From the NCBI GenBank assembly GCA_905160935.1, contig CAJHZI010000302.1:427054-491053 (forward strand): DNA of 64,000 bases, in the 5' to 3' direction. This DNA is from Enchytraeus crypticus. Lineage: Eukaryota > Annelida > Clitellata > Enchytraeida > Enchytraeidae. Under the pieces are notes generated by a model. It worked only from the letters and a program-made list of their open reading frames with translations, was not told where the DNA came from and ran no database searches. Position 1 is the first letter of the stretch; the number at the start of each line of letters is the position of its first letter. A program made the position numbers and the translations under genes. Below, piece after piece: positions 55,251-63,540 of this stretch.

Positions 55251-55799
55251 ATGGAAATATATTGTCTTAAATGTAAAAGTAAGACTTTAACTTTAGACTT
55301 AATTGAATCCATAACTAAAAATAATAAACCAATACTTAAAGGTATATGTGAAGTTTGTGGATCTAAAAAGAATAGATTTATATCAAAGTCTAAAGCTGGA
55401 GGTGATATAGTTTCATCTAAAATTTCTAAAATACCTATTGAATTTCATCTTAGAACTCTGAAAGGTAAAAAGTATTCCTTCTGCGGTCCAAATACAAAGC
55501 TAGAAGAAAGATTAAATCCTGATGACACACCAAAAGAATGGTCAAAGCCTATAAATAAAGTTGATGAAGTTTGTTTAAAACATGATTTAGCTTATAGAGA
55601 TTCTGATTTAGGAAAGGGAACTAGGCGTGAAGCAGATAAGAAGATGTTACAAGAACTTGATAATCTTAAAGATTTGAATTTTAATGAAAAATTAGGTAAA
55701 GCAGTTATTAAGCCAATTATAGCTGCAAAATATAAGTTAGGTTTAGGAATATTAAAAAAAACAAAATCGAAGAACCTAAAGAATTACACAAGCCTATAA
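55251..55799 (+). CDS. Zinc-ribbon (DUF5679-like) plus phospholipase A2-like protein
   Basis: 182 residues starting at TAAATG. Residues 1-45 form a zinc ribbon (C5, C8, C33, C36; YCLKCKSKT, ALKG-like ILKGICEVCGSKK) like DUF5679. Residues 75-135 match the parvovirus-type PLA2 domain: calcium loop FCGPNTKL (78-80 CGP) and catalytic VDEVCLKHDLAY (H111, D112), then an R-ADK helix. In parvoviruses and adintoviruses this domain opens endosomal membranes. The frame ends shortly after an A8 run (55754-55761); the -1 frame continues without a stop into the integrase. Confidence 0.8.
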   Translation: MEIYCLKCKSKTLTLDLIESITKNNKPILKGICEVCGSKKNRFISKSKAGGDIVSSKISKIPIEFHLRTLKGKKYSFCGPNTKLEERLNPDDTPKEWSKPINKVDEVCLKHDLAYRDSDLGKGTRREADKKMLQELDNLKDLNFNEKLGKAVIKPIIAAKYKLGLGILKKTKSKNLKNYTSL

Positions 55800-55903
55800 T
55801 AAAGAAATTTAAACGAAGAAAAGTTATAGTGTATAATATAGATGATATATGGTCAGCAGATTTAGTTGATATGAGAATGGATTTAATTACATTCTCACTG
55901 TAA
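55736..55903 (+). pseudogene. Polinton integrase, N-terminal part (-1 frame of the PLA2-like gene)
   Basis: Frame open from 55736, after a TAA at 55733. It encodes EEPKELHKPIIKKFKRRKVI and DIWSADLVDM, the usual start of the Polinton rve integrase with the first catalytic Asp in SADL. There is no ATG before the VDM codon at 55871 and no TAAATG. Just after it the frame is broken. Confidence 0.75.
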
Positions 55904-56532
55904 TAGATGTATTCTCTAAATTTGGTTGGGCAATATCGATAAAAGTTAAGACAGGTAAACAAATGATTGAATTATTTCAACAATTATTTAAAGAAAGAAA
56001 ACCTAAAAAATTCTGGACTGATGCAGGAAAGGAATTTATTAACAAAGAATTAAAAAACTTCTTAACTGATAATGAAATAGAGTTATATCAAACGTTCAAT
56101 GAAGGTAATGCTGTTGTTATTGAAAGATTTAATAGAACTATTAAAGAAAAGATGTGGAGATATTTCACTGAAACAGGTAGTAACAAATATTTAGATGTTC
56201 TACCTAAACTGATTCATGAATATAATAATACAATTCATTCTACAACTAAAATGACTCCAACTGAAGGATCAAAGTTGGAAAATGAACACAAGTTTAGTTA
56301 TATACCACAACCTACAAACGAGAAACCTAAATTTAAAATAGGTGATAGAGTTAGAATTTATAAATATAAAAAATTATTTTCAAAAGGTTATGAAACAAAT
56401 TGGACTGAAGAAATATTCACTGTATCTAAAATTATCAATACATCTCCTATAACATATAAAATAAAAGATTTAAACGGAGAAGATATTATCGGATCTTTCT
56501 ACAAACAAGAATTGAATTTATCATCATTTTAA
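55876..56532 (+). pseudogene. Polinton integrase, main part
   Basis: The frame resumes at about 55876 with NGFNYILTVIDVFSKFGWAI, then FWTDAGKEFINKEL (second catalytic Asp) and VVIERFNRTIKEKMW (catalytic Glu). Then comes a C-terminal chromo/SH3-like domain (FKIGDRVRIYKYK, NWTEEIFTV, YKQEL). An ATG at 55963 lies inside the core and would give an inactive protein. Relative to related integrases a few codons seem missing between VDM and NGF, so there is a frameshift with a small deletion. Confidence 0.85.
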
Positions 56533-56547
56533 AAATATAGTTAATAA

Positions 56548-57765
56548 ATGAGTTCAATAGTAAGGTTTAAAGAAGAGTTGATGAATGGAGAAAATCAAGA
56601 ATTGCTCAAGAAGGTATCCACTCAAAATAGAAAATTAAAGAAAAGATTTGATGATGAAGTTATTGCTAAACAAAATGTACAAACAGAGCTAAAAGAAATC
56701 TACAAACCTATTACAGATACGCAACAGTTAACTATCAGTAAGCAGATTACAAGAACGGATGATTTGTTTCAACAATTGTTAACAGATTTACAAGGTAAAC
56801 ATGATAGATCATCACGTTTACTTGCAGATATTATTAGAGGTTTAGTGAGATGTAAGGAAGAAACTAGACAACAAGGTTTAGATATTATCAGCTCAATAGC
56901 TAAACAACCATTACTAGCAGAATTAATTAGCAAATTAAATAACTATCCAGAATTAGTTAAGAAAATTATGCATCCTGATGGTATACAGAATCTTAATGAA
57001 CAAGATAGAAAAACACTAGAACCTTTAAATCATCTCAATGACGATGATCTAAGAACACTCGTACAATATTATGGGATACAAGAAGAGATTAAAGCCACAG
57101 AATATCAGGAGGAAGATGTACAATTACCTACTTACACAGATTCTGTATTTCAGGAAAGTCCAAGTGATAATAAAATGTATAAAGAAGTAATGGTTAGTTT
57201 AATGAAAAGAAATCCTGGAATAAATAATAAAGGTAAACATGGAATCGTAACTGTTTCACCTATCTTTTATTACGAAGAAAATGACTCGGATACTGTAAAA
57301 TTTGGTAAATACAATGTTCTATTCAAAGATAACAAAATTAAAATTGCAGACAAAGAATATATGCTTACACAAGGTTTAGAGTTATTGCTGAATAGAGTTA
57401 ATCCCAATTTAGATGAAAGAATATTAGATACAGATTTAAATAATTATTTAACAATATGCATTGATTCGGGATTAGATTACAGGCAACATAAAACAATAGG
57501 TAAAAAGTTACATAGTGTTCTTACAAAACTAAATAGATTGAATGAATTGGATAAAGATGTTCAAGTGATTGGTAATGGACTAAATACAATAATTCTATCA
57601 GATAATGTAGATACCTTAAAAGAAAGATTAAATCTATTGATTGGGGAATATTCTGCAGGAAATAAAAGTATGTTTAATGAAATTAATGATATTTTAGATA
57701 TTTTATTCAATAAAGGAATAATAACTAAGAAACAATTCAGGAATATTATAAGTAAAATTAATTAG
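56548..57765 (+). CDS. DUF8207-like Polinton protein
   Basis: 405 residues starting at AATAAATG. The N-terminal half is Lys/Glu/Gln-rich and probably coiled coil (residues 1-130). The C-terminal half has YYEENDSDTVKFGKYNVLF, KEYMLTQGLELLL and GNGLNTIILSDNVDTLKERL, as in the DUF8207-type proteins carried by many Mavericks. Function unknown; its place before the minor capsid gene suggests a structural or scaffold role. Confidence 0.65.
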   Translation: MSSIVRFKEELMNGENQELLKKVSTQNRKLKKRFDDEVIAKQNVQTELKEIYKPITDTQQLTISKQITRTDDLFQQLLTDLQGKHDRSSRLLADIIRGLVRCKEETRQQGLDIISSIAKQPLLAELISKLNNYPELVKKIMHPDGIQNLNEQDRKTLEPLNHLNDDDLRTLVQYYGIQEEIKATEYQEEDVQLPTYTDSVFQESPSDNKMYKEVMVSLMKRNPGINNKGKHGIVTVSPIFYYEENDSDTVKFGKYNVLFKDNKIKIADKEYMLTQGLELLLNRVNPNLDERILDTDLNNYLTICIDSGLDYRQHKTIGKKLHSVLTKLNRLNELDKDVQVIGNGLNTIILSDNVDTLKERLNLLIGEYSAGNKSMFNEINDILDILFNKGIITKKQFRNIISKIN

Positions 57766-57771
57766 TAATAA

Positions 57772-58566
57772 ATGGAACAGAAAATAATTAGTCTCCTTGA
57801 ACCCATTTCTGCTTACTTTCAGAAAAAGTCTATATCTAAATCTATTCTGATAACCTATGATAATTCAGCCGAAGTTTATACTATTAAATTTCCTAATCCC
57901 ATTATTCTTAATGATTATGATCTAGAAATTGCACTTGTAAACTTAGAGACATGGTATAGTTTTGCAAATATTACATTAGCAAATAATAATTTTAAGTATT
58001 CAGTAGATGGTGGAAATACTTGGAAATTAATAACTATTGAAATTGGAGCATATCAAATTGAAGCAATAAATGATGAGATTCAAAGGTTGATGACACTAAA
58101 TGGAGATTGGGATTCTGTTAGTAATGCTTATTACATAACTTTATCACCTAATACTTCAACTATGAAATCGATTATTGATATAACAAATTCAGACTATAAA
58201 GTCGATTTTACAATGCCTAATTCACTAAGAAGTATATTAGGTTTTGATGATATAATTTTAACAGAAGGACGTAATGAATCACAATATATTGTTAACATTA
58301 TCGTGTTCAACAGTATATTTGTTAATTGCGATTGTATAACTGAATCGTTTGTTAATGGAATATCATCTCCAGTTCTATATTCATTTGGACCTAAGGTGCA
58401 GCCAGGTTTTAGAATTGTAGAATCGCCGGTTAATCTTGTTTATTTACGTTTGAATAGAAAAACATTGAGTGAATTTAGTATTTGGATAACAGATCAAGAT
58501 GGAAGACCTATAGATTTTAGAGGAGAGAATATTACTTGTAGATTTCATATTAGAAGTGTAAAATAA
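57772..58566 (+). CDS. Minor capsid (penton-like) protein
   Basis: 264 residues starting at AATAAATG, only 6 bp after the previous stop. Beta-rich throughout. Contains YTIKFPNPIILNDYDLEIAL and the C-terminal ITDQDGRPIDFRGENITCRF, the conserved end of the Polinton single-jelly-roll penton protein that forms capsid vertices. Intact. Confidence 0.85.
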   Translation: MEQKIISLLEPISAYFQKKSISKSILITYDNSAEVYTIKFPNPIILNDYDLEIALVNLETWYSFANITLANNNFKYSVDGGNTWKLITIEIGAYQIEAINDEIQRLMTLNGDWDSVSNAYYITLSPNTSTMKSIIDITNSDYKVDFTMPNSLRSILGFDDIILTEGRNESQYIVNIIVFNSIFVNCDCITESFVNGISSPVLYSFGPKVQPGFRIVESPVNLVYLRLNRKTLSEFSIWITDQDGRPIDFRGENITCRFHIRSVK

Positions 58567-58571
58567 AGTTA

Positions 58572-59051
58572 TTACTCATCATCATCATCATCATCTTCAT
58601 CATCTTCATCATCTTCATCACTATCAGGATACACAAAATTATAGAGTTCTTCACCATACATGTAGATTTCAAATTTCATTCGCTCCCGTAATCGATCTGA
58701 CGCATTTGTCACTTTAGATATTATAGCAGTATATGTTGCTGGGTAGGAATAATATATAACCTCTAAAGTATCCTCTGTAAGTTTATTAAAATCAATCGTT
58801 TTTTCTAACAGACTAACTAGAAGAGGATCTTCTGGTCTATCACATAATGCGGCTACTAAAGAATCTTCTATATTTTGTATTCTAGATCTTATGACATCAT
58901 TATCTGGATACGAATAATAGATCACACTTAGAGTAAAATCTGTAAGTTTCTTATACCAAACCTCATTCCTTGTTTTTAGCAGTCGAATTAGAAAGGGACG
59001 ATGCATAATAGCTTTTACTAAAGATTGTTCCTCAAGCTTCAAGGCTTCCAT
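58572..59051 (-). CDS. Polinton accessory protein sharing repeats with the 52775 gene
   Basis: 159 residues on the minus strand starting at AATAAATG. Two repeats: LVKAIMHRPFLIRLL with KKLTDFTLSVIYYSYPD, and LVAALCDRP with IDFNKLTEDTLEVIYYSYPA. It ends in a purely acidic Asp/Glu tail. The unit IDFNKLTEDTLEVI matches GIDFNRLSEDTLVLI of the gene at 52775. Function unknown. Both carriers flank the structural module, in opposite orientations. Confidence 0.6.
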   Translation of the reverse strand: MEALKLEEQSLVKAIMHRPFLIRLLKTRNEVWYKKLTDFTLSVIYYSYPDNDVIRSRIQNIEDSLVAALCDRPEDPLLVSLLEKTIDFNKLTEDTLEVIYYSYPATYTAIISKVTNASDRLRERMKFEIYMYGEELYNFVYPDSDEDDEDDEDDDDDDE

Positions 59052-59118
59052 TTATTATGTAGGTTTGTTTATAAAAGAAAAACATACAATACAAATATTC
59101 TAATTAATACCTTATTAA

Positions 59119-59418
59119 ATGGGTCTCAAGCTAAAGAGGAAAGTAAGTAGAAAAATAATATGCGGAAAGGGTTATTGTCATTGTAAAAATAGAGAATATG
59201 TAAGTGGTAAAGGTTTTGTAGATATTTTAAAATTTTTATCTTTACCTAAAGATATCGGTATTGAGCCTACACCAGAAGTAATAGGAATACATCCTAAGAT
59301 TGCTGATTCAACAAAAGCAATTGTTCAAGAGATAAGGAATAGAAGAAAACCAGAAATGCAAAATATTGTTAATAGAATTAATCAATTTAAAATTGGTTCC
59401 GGATTTGCTTACGTTTAG
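59119..59418 (+). CDS. Small basic Polinton protein
   Basis: 99 residues starting at TTAAATG. Basic N-terminus with CGKGYCHCK, then GKGFVDILKFLSLPKD and a C-terminal KIGSGFAYV. Not recognised with certainty; small basic virion or core proteins occur at this place, directly before the major capsid gene. Confidence 0.45.
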   Translation: MGLKLKRKVSRKIICGKGYCHCKNREYVSGKGFVDILKFLSLPKDIGIEPTPEVIGIHPKIADSTKAIVQEIRNRRKPEMQNIVNRINQFKIGSGFAYV

Positions 59419-59433
59419 TTTTTTCATTAATAA

Positions 59434-60819
59434 ATGGAGAAAGTAAAGGAGTCGTATCTGGAGCTTGAAAAATCTTTTAATTATGATGAATCTGTAGAAA
59501 AATTTCAATATAGAGTTTATGATCCATCTCAAGGAACTGCACTTAATGCCAATGGACAAGAAATTAGAATTCAAATTTTAAGTGAAGATATCTGGTCATT
59601 ACCTTGTAAGAGTTTTCTTTACATTGAAGGACAATTACAAGATTCTACTACTAATCAACCTTATGCTGCAAATAGTTTAGTAGCATTACAAAATAATGCT
59701 ATGATGTATCTATTTAGCGAAGCAAGATATCATATAGGAGATCATGAAGTTGAGAGATTTCAATATCCAGGTCAGACTACAACAATAGATGCATTATTGA
59801 CTAAAAGTAATAGTTTCAATGGAATGGATCAATGTTGGAGCTTAGATTCTGGTAATGGAATACCTCAAACTTTGAGTGAAATTGTGAATTTAGTAGCAGG
59901 AGATATTCCAGGAAATACTGCTGCTAATATATTAACAGCTTTACAAACAACTGTTACGAGATTAACAGATGGAATGATCAATCAAAATAAGGGATTTGAA
60001 GAAAGAAGAAATTATACATCTGGATCATTTGCATTCAAAATTCCTTTAGAATTTATATTTAATTTCTGTAAACAATATAGAAAGATTATTTATGGATGTA
60101 AGCATTTTATTGCTTTTCCTAGACAAACTGATACTCGGGCAATAATATGAAATGGTGGAGTTGTAAACGCTGGTAAGGTAAACTTAACTAAAATACAGTG
60201 GCATATTCCTGTAGTTACAGTAAGTTTAGAAGAAAAAGGAATTTTAAATGATTACATTAAGGAAAAGGAATCGTTTCCATTATGTTTTATGAACAAGAAA
60301 TCTGAGAACACTATAGTTCCCCAAGCTACTGAATTTGCTTGGAGATTATCTATAGCTTCAGGTATCGAAAAACCTAGATATATAGTTGTAGGGTTTCAAT
60401 CTCCGGCAGCTAATCAAGCAGAAACTAATTATGCTATATTCAATGCTAATGTGCAAGTAATTAATGCTTATGTTGAATTGAATAGTGAAAGATATCCTAG
60501 CAATGATTATATAACTAATTATGACAGTAATCAGTATGCTCAATTTTATAATTCGTTTAAAGAATTTAAGAAAAGTTATTCTGAAGATGAAGAAGAGAAT
60601 GATTGTATATCGCATCAAGCTTTTAAAAAGTTGTTTAGGTTATACGCATTTGATGTATCAAAACAGTCTGAGAGACTTAAAAATACTGTTGTAGATATCA
60701 GAGTAACTTTTAAGTTTAGCGCAAATGCTCCCGCAAATACTACAGCTTATGCAGTTGTATATCATGATAGAATTTGGTCGATAGAATCAGATGGTAGTAA
60801 ACAATATATCAGATATTAA
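59434..60819 (+). pseudogene. Major capsid protein (double jelly roll) with in-frame stop
   Basis: Starts at AATAAATG and reads as one frame of about 461 codons apart from a TGA at 60148-60150. The first part has the MCP N-terminus (FQYRVYDPSQGT) and FKIPLEFIFNFC. The part after the TGA stays in frame and holds GKVNLTKIQWHIP, VPQATEFAWRLS, KPRYIVVGFQ, ELNSERYPSNDY and FDVSKQSERLKNTVVDI, all typical of the Polinton major capsid protein. TGA is what a C-to-T change in a CGA Arg codon would give. An ATG at 60289 is internal. Confidence 0.9.
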
Positions 60820-60835
60820 ATTTTTATCTAAATAA

Positions 60836-61267
60836 ATGACTTATTATCAAACAAGGTTTACCTTGACTAAAAGCCAGATAGAGAAAATTGCTATTGCGAT
60901 TAAAGGCAATACAGAAGTTACTTTGAGATTAAGTAAAACAGATATGAACCAACATGGATATAATTTACCATTAACTGCAACTCAAATAAATAAATTGCAT
61001 GATGGTAATGTTCATGATTTAAAGTTTTCTTCAGCACAATTAAAATTTATAAGTAATAAAATAAAGAAAGGAGGGCTTTTACCTTTAGCAGTATTAATTC
61101 CTATTATTGCTGCTGCTTTGGGAGGAGTAAGTACAGTTGCAGGAACTGTTGCATCAAGAGTTCAACAAAGTCAAGCTGATAAAGAAACTGCAAGACATAA
61201 TAGAGCGCTTGAGGATCAATTAAAGACAGGAACAGGTAGATCAAAGGGAAAAGGATTAAGATTATAA
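60836..61267 (+). CDS. Hydrophobic minor virion protein (PX/pX-like)
   Basis: 143 residues starting at AATAAATG. Two similar N-terminal segments (LTKSQIEKIAIAIKG..., then SAQLKFISNKIKKGG) precede a hydrophobic Ala/Val/Gly stretch (82-108) and a charged tail with RHNRALEDQL and a Gly/Lys-rich end. This matches the small membrane-active or core proteins of Polintons and adintoviruses, located between the major capsid gene and protease. Confidence 0.6.
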   Translation: MTYYQTRFTLTKSQIEKIAIAIKGNTEVTLRLSKTDMNQHGYNLPLTATQINKLHDGNVHDLKFSSAQLKFISNKIKKGGLLPLAVLIPIIAAALGGVSTVAGTVASRVQQSQADKETARHNRALEDQLKTGTGRSKGKGLRL

Positions 61268-61274
61268 CCAATAA

Positions 61275-61676
61275 ATGGATAGTATTCCTGATAGGGCTCT
61301 TAGTAATATTGGAATTGAAAATTATTCAAAAATGTTAAAAATTAAAAGTTTTAGGGGTTGCTATATGAGAGATGAATTGAAGAATTTAAAATCTTGTAAA
61401 GTTGAGTGTGGAATATTAAATTTAAATTTATCTAGTGAAAGTGGTAGTCATTGGACTTGTTGGTTTAAAACGAATAATGAAAAATATTACTTTAACAGTT
61501 TTGGTTTACCTCCACCAAAAGAAGTAATTGAGTATTTAGGATCACCTATTTTATACTCTACATTTCAATTGCAAGGATTGATGGATCAGAATTGCGGTAA
61601 ATGGTGTCTGATTGTACTAAAACGTTTAAGTGAAGGATTCGATTATAAAGATTTAATTTTATCTTTAGTTAAATAG
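61275..61676 (+). CDS. Adenain-like cysteine protease (PRO)
   Basis: 133 residues starting at AATAAATG. Ulp1/adenain fold with catalytic His59 (GSHWTCWF), the YYFNSFGLPPP motif (Asn74 where Asp is common), the FQLQG Gln and catalytic Cys107 in NCGKWCLIVL. It matures capsid proteins. Shorter than adenovirus protease, normal for Polintons. Intact. Confidence 0.85.
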   Translation: MDSIPDRALSNIGIENYSKMLKIKSFRGCYMRDELKNLKSCKVECGILNLNLSSESGSHWTCWFKTNNEKYYFNSFGLPPPKEVIEYLGSPILYSTFQLQGLMDQNCGKWCLIVLKRLSEGFDYKDLILSLVK

Positions 61677-61677
61677 A

Positions 61678-62064
61678 ATGACGAATAACGTAAAACAATT
61701 TTTGAGTGATAAGCTAGAAGATTGTGAAGCTAAAATCAAAAATTTGAAAAGAAAGAGAAAAATAGTTCAAGTAGCATATGGTATAACAATAGTTACATCA
61801 TTAACTGTTTCAACAGTAACAACTACAATATCTAGAGTATTTGCATTGCCATTACTTCCTACAGTAATCATTACTACATTATCAGCTGTTGGAGCCTTAT
61901 CAACAGCTATATCAACTAAATTTAATCTCAAAAGTAGGAAAGCAGAACTAAATAATATAATATCTAGGTTAGATAGATTGAAACAACAAATGAATTATGT
62001 GATGAAGTGTAACGGAGATTTAACAGAAAAGGAATCAAATGATATTATAAAAGAATTTTTATAG
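61678..62064 (+). CDS. Two-transmembrane Polinton protein
   Basis: 128 residues, one base after the protease stop and the only gene here without TAAATG at its start (TTAAATAGAATG). Basic coiled coil (1-30), two hydrophobic segments (about 33-52 and 55-78), then a second coiled coil. No enzyme motif. Likely a virion or membrane protein. It may be read from the protease mRNA. Confidence 0.55.
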   Translation: MTNNVKQFLSDKLEDCEAKIKNLKRKRKIVQVAYGITIVTSLTVSTVTTTISRVFALPLLPTVIITTLSAVGALSTAISTKFNLKSRKAELNNIISRLDRLKQQMNYVMKCNGDLTEKESNDIIKEFL

Positions 62065-62070
62065 TAATAA

Positions 62071-63177
62071 ATGAACACTGTAGATCTATTTGGTAGACAA
62101 TCTAAAAAGCTAGAATCTAATTTAAAACTATTATCATATGGAAGACTTAGTTCTGTAAACGATTCACTATCGATAAAGGTAGATCCTAATATCAATAATA
62201 TACTAAGCTTATCTGCTAATGGATTAATGGGTAAATTAAAAGATGGTGAATTAGATATGAATAATAATAAAATTGTAAATGTTAAAAGCCCTGTAAATAA
62301 TCAAGATTGTGCAAATAAAAATTATGTACATAAAACCAGTGTCGAACATGCTTCAAATTTAAATAAATTAGAGAAACAGTTGTTAGGTAAATTGGATAGA
62401 AATAGTGAGATAAACATGAATAATAAAAAAATTATTAATGTTAAAAACCCTGTAGATAATCTAGATTGTGCAACTAAAGAATACGTAGATAAAAACCGTG
62501 TTAAACATTCACATTTAATTAACTTAGATAATAAGTGGCTAAATTATTTAGATAACAAATTAGACAGAAATGGGGGTGATCTATTTGGTGTATTGAATAT
62601 GAATAATAATAAACTTGCAAATGTAAAAAATCCTGTATATAATCAAGATTGTGCAACCAAAATATATGTAGATGAAAAAATATCTCAATCAGGAGAACTT
62701 GATATGAAAATTTATTTACAAATTTCAACGAACAAGCCTGAGATAAGTATAGAAAATTTAGTGAAAATTGCAAATGCTGTATCTGTTGTAATAGAGAGGG
62801 AACCAGATCTTCAGAAGTATACATCCTATTTTAATAAAATGCGTAAAATTGTTGTCACTTTATCAGCTGAGGAAGGAAAGAACATTTTTAATGATTTTTT
62901 ATATATTCGTGACTTGGAAGTGTTAATAATAAAAATTATTGAAGAACTATCGAATGATGTGTTCATAGAATTGAAACAAAATTTAATGAGAGGAGATTTA
63001 GTTTTGACACCACAGCCGGGGACTGTGCGTAGAAGATATAGAAGATTTATAAATCAAATTGTAGCTAATAGAATGAGAAATTCAAATATGAAAGAGCTGA
63101 TAATTCAAAAGAATATATTACTTATCGATTTAGGATTTATATACTTAAGTGAAACATTATTGACTGAGGTTGTATAA
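62071..63177 (+). CDS. Fibre-like protein with DCATK-YVD repeats
   Basis: 368 residues starting at AATAAATG. After an N-terminal segment with SLSIKVDP and NILSLSANGLMG come three repeats of the type LDMNNNKIVNVKSPVNNQDC followed by A(T/N)K-YV (about 60-87, 113-141, 174-204). This is the fold repeat of many phage tail fibres. Residues 213-368 are helical, Arg-rich near 320, and unlike known knobs. Probable attachment fibre at the vertex. Confidence 0.65.
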   Translation: MNTVDLFGRQSKKLESNLKLLSYGRLSSVNDSLSIKVDPNINNILSLSANGLMGKLKDGELDMNNNKIVNVKSPVNNQDCANKNYVHKTSVEHASNLNKLEKQLLGKLDRNSEINMNNKKIINVKNPVDNLDCATKEYVDKNRVKHSHLINLDNKWLNYLDNKLDRNGGDLFGVLNMNNNKLANVKNPVYNQDCATKIYVDEKISQSGELDMKIYLQISTNKPEISIENLVKIANAVSVVIEREPDLQKYTSYFNKMRKIVVTLSAEEGKNIFNDFLYIRDLEVLIIKIIEELSNDVFIELKQNLMRGDLVLTPQPGTVRRRYRRFINQIVANRMRNSNMKELIIQKNILLIDLGFIYLSETLLTEVV

Positions 63178-63415
63178 GAGTCTCACTGGGTGAAACCGGA
63201 GTTAAACTTTATTCTTATTTAGGTTAACTTATTTGCTATGTGTTAGTAGATACATGAGTAGTTAATATTGAGTAACCTTTGAGTACAAGTGGCACAAGGT
63301 GGAGTACCATTGAAACACCTTAAGAGCGAACGAAGTGAGCGAATTATGGTGTTTCAATTGTACCCCCCTTTGGCACTGGTACTCAAAGGTTACTCAATAT
63401 TAACTACTTATATAC

Positions 63416-63449
<34 letters not shown>

Positions 63450-63540
63450 TTATTTATTTATTTATATATACATGCAGTAGGATTGCACAAGCAAAAGCGT
63501 CCTTTGGTAGTAGAAAATAACTATTAATTAGAAGTCTAAA
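63178..63540. other. Right flank of the Polinton
   Basis: Contains TGGGTGAAACCGGAGTTAAAC at 63187-63207 (similar to the SINE 3' module), the foldback 63257-63408 and (TA)n 63417-63447. No gene. Confidence 0.5.
63257..63408. repeat. Foldback with about 61-bp arms, possible right terminal repeat
   Basis: The left arm (63257-63319) starts AGTAGTTAATATTGAGTAAC, and the right arm (63348-63408) ends GGTTACTCAATATTAACTACT. They are reverse complements with few mismatches. The loop holds GCGAACGAAGTGAGCG. Polintons usually begin AG and end CT, as this does, but no left partner was found. It could equally be a separate MITE. Confidence 0.65.

Larger units (their letters stand above)
48452..63408. mobile_element. 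Polinton/Maverick (adintovirus-like) DNA transposon, left end truncated
   Basis: Virus-like self-synthesising transposon with the full expected core: protein-primed PolB, integrase, FtsK/HerA packaging ATPase, adenain-like protease, major and minor capsid proteins, plus a PLA2-like protein, DUF8207-like protein, hydrophobic virion protein, fibre-like protein and accessory genes. Genes are packed with 1-20 bp gaps. No SINE of the host families lies inside. The polymerase C-terminus looks shortened at the left, and no pair of terminal inverted repeats matches between the ends. A foldback beginning AGTAGTTAAT and ending ATTAACTACT (63257-63408) may be the right terminal repeat. Several genes carry frame breaks, so this copy is probably dead. 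Confidence 0.92.

Noticed and set aside
61496-61500. Inactive protease because Asn replaces Asp at residue 74
   Set aside because: The third active-site residue varies among these proteases; His59 and Cys107 are intact, so loss of function cannot be claimed.
63187-63207. SINE end at the right edge of the Polinton
   Set aside because: Only about 17 bases resemble the SINE module, with no head or body, so it may be chance.
48275-63408. The two foldbacks as a pair of Polinton terminal inverted repeats
   Set aside because: The left and right sequences do not match in either orientation, and no common target-site duplication is visible.
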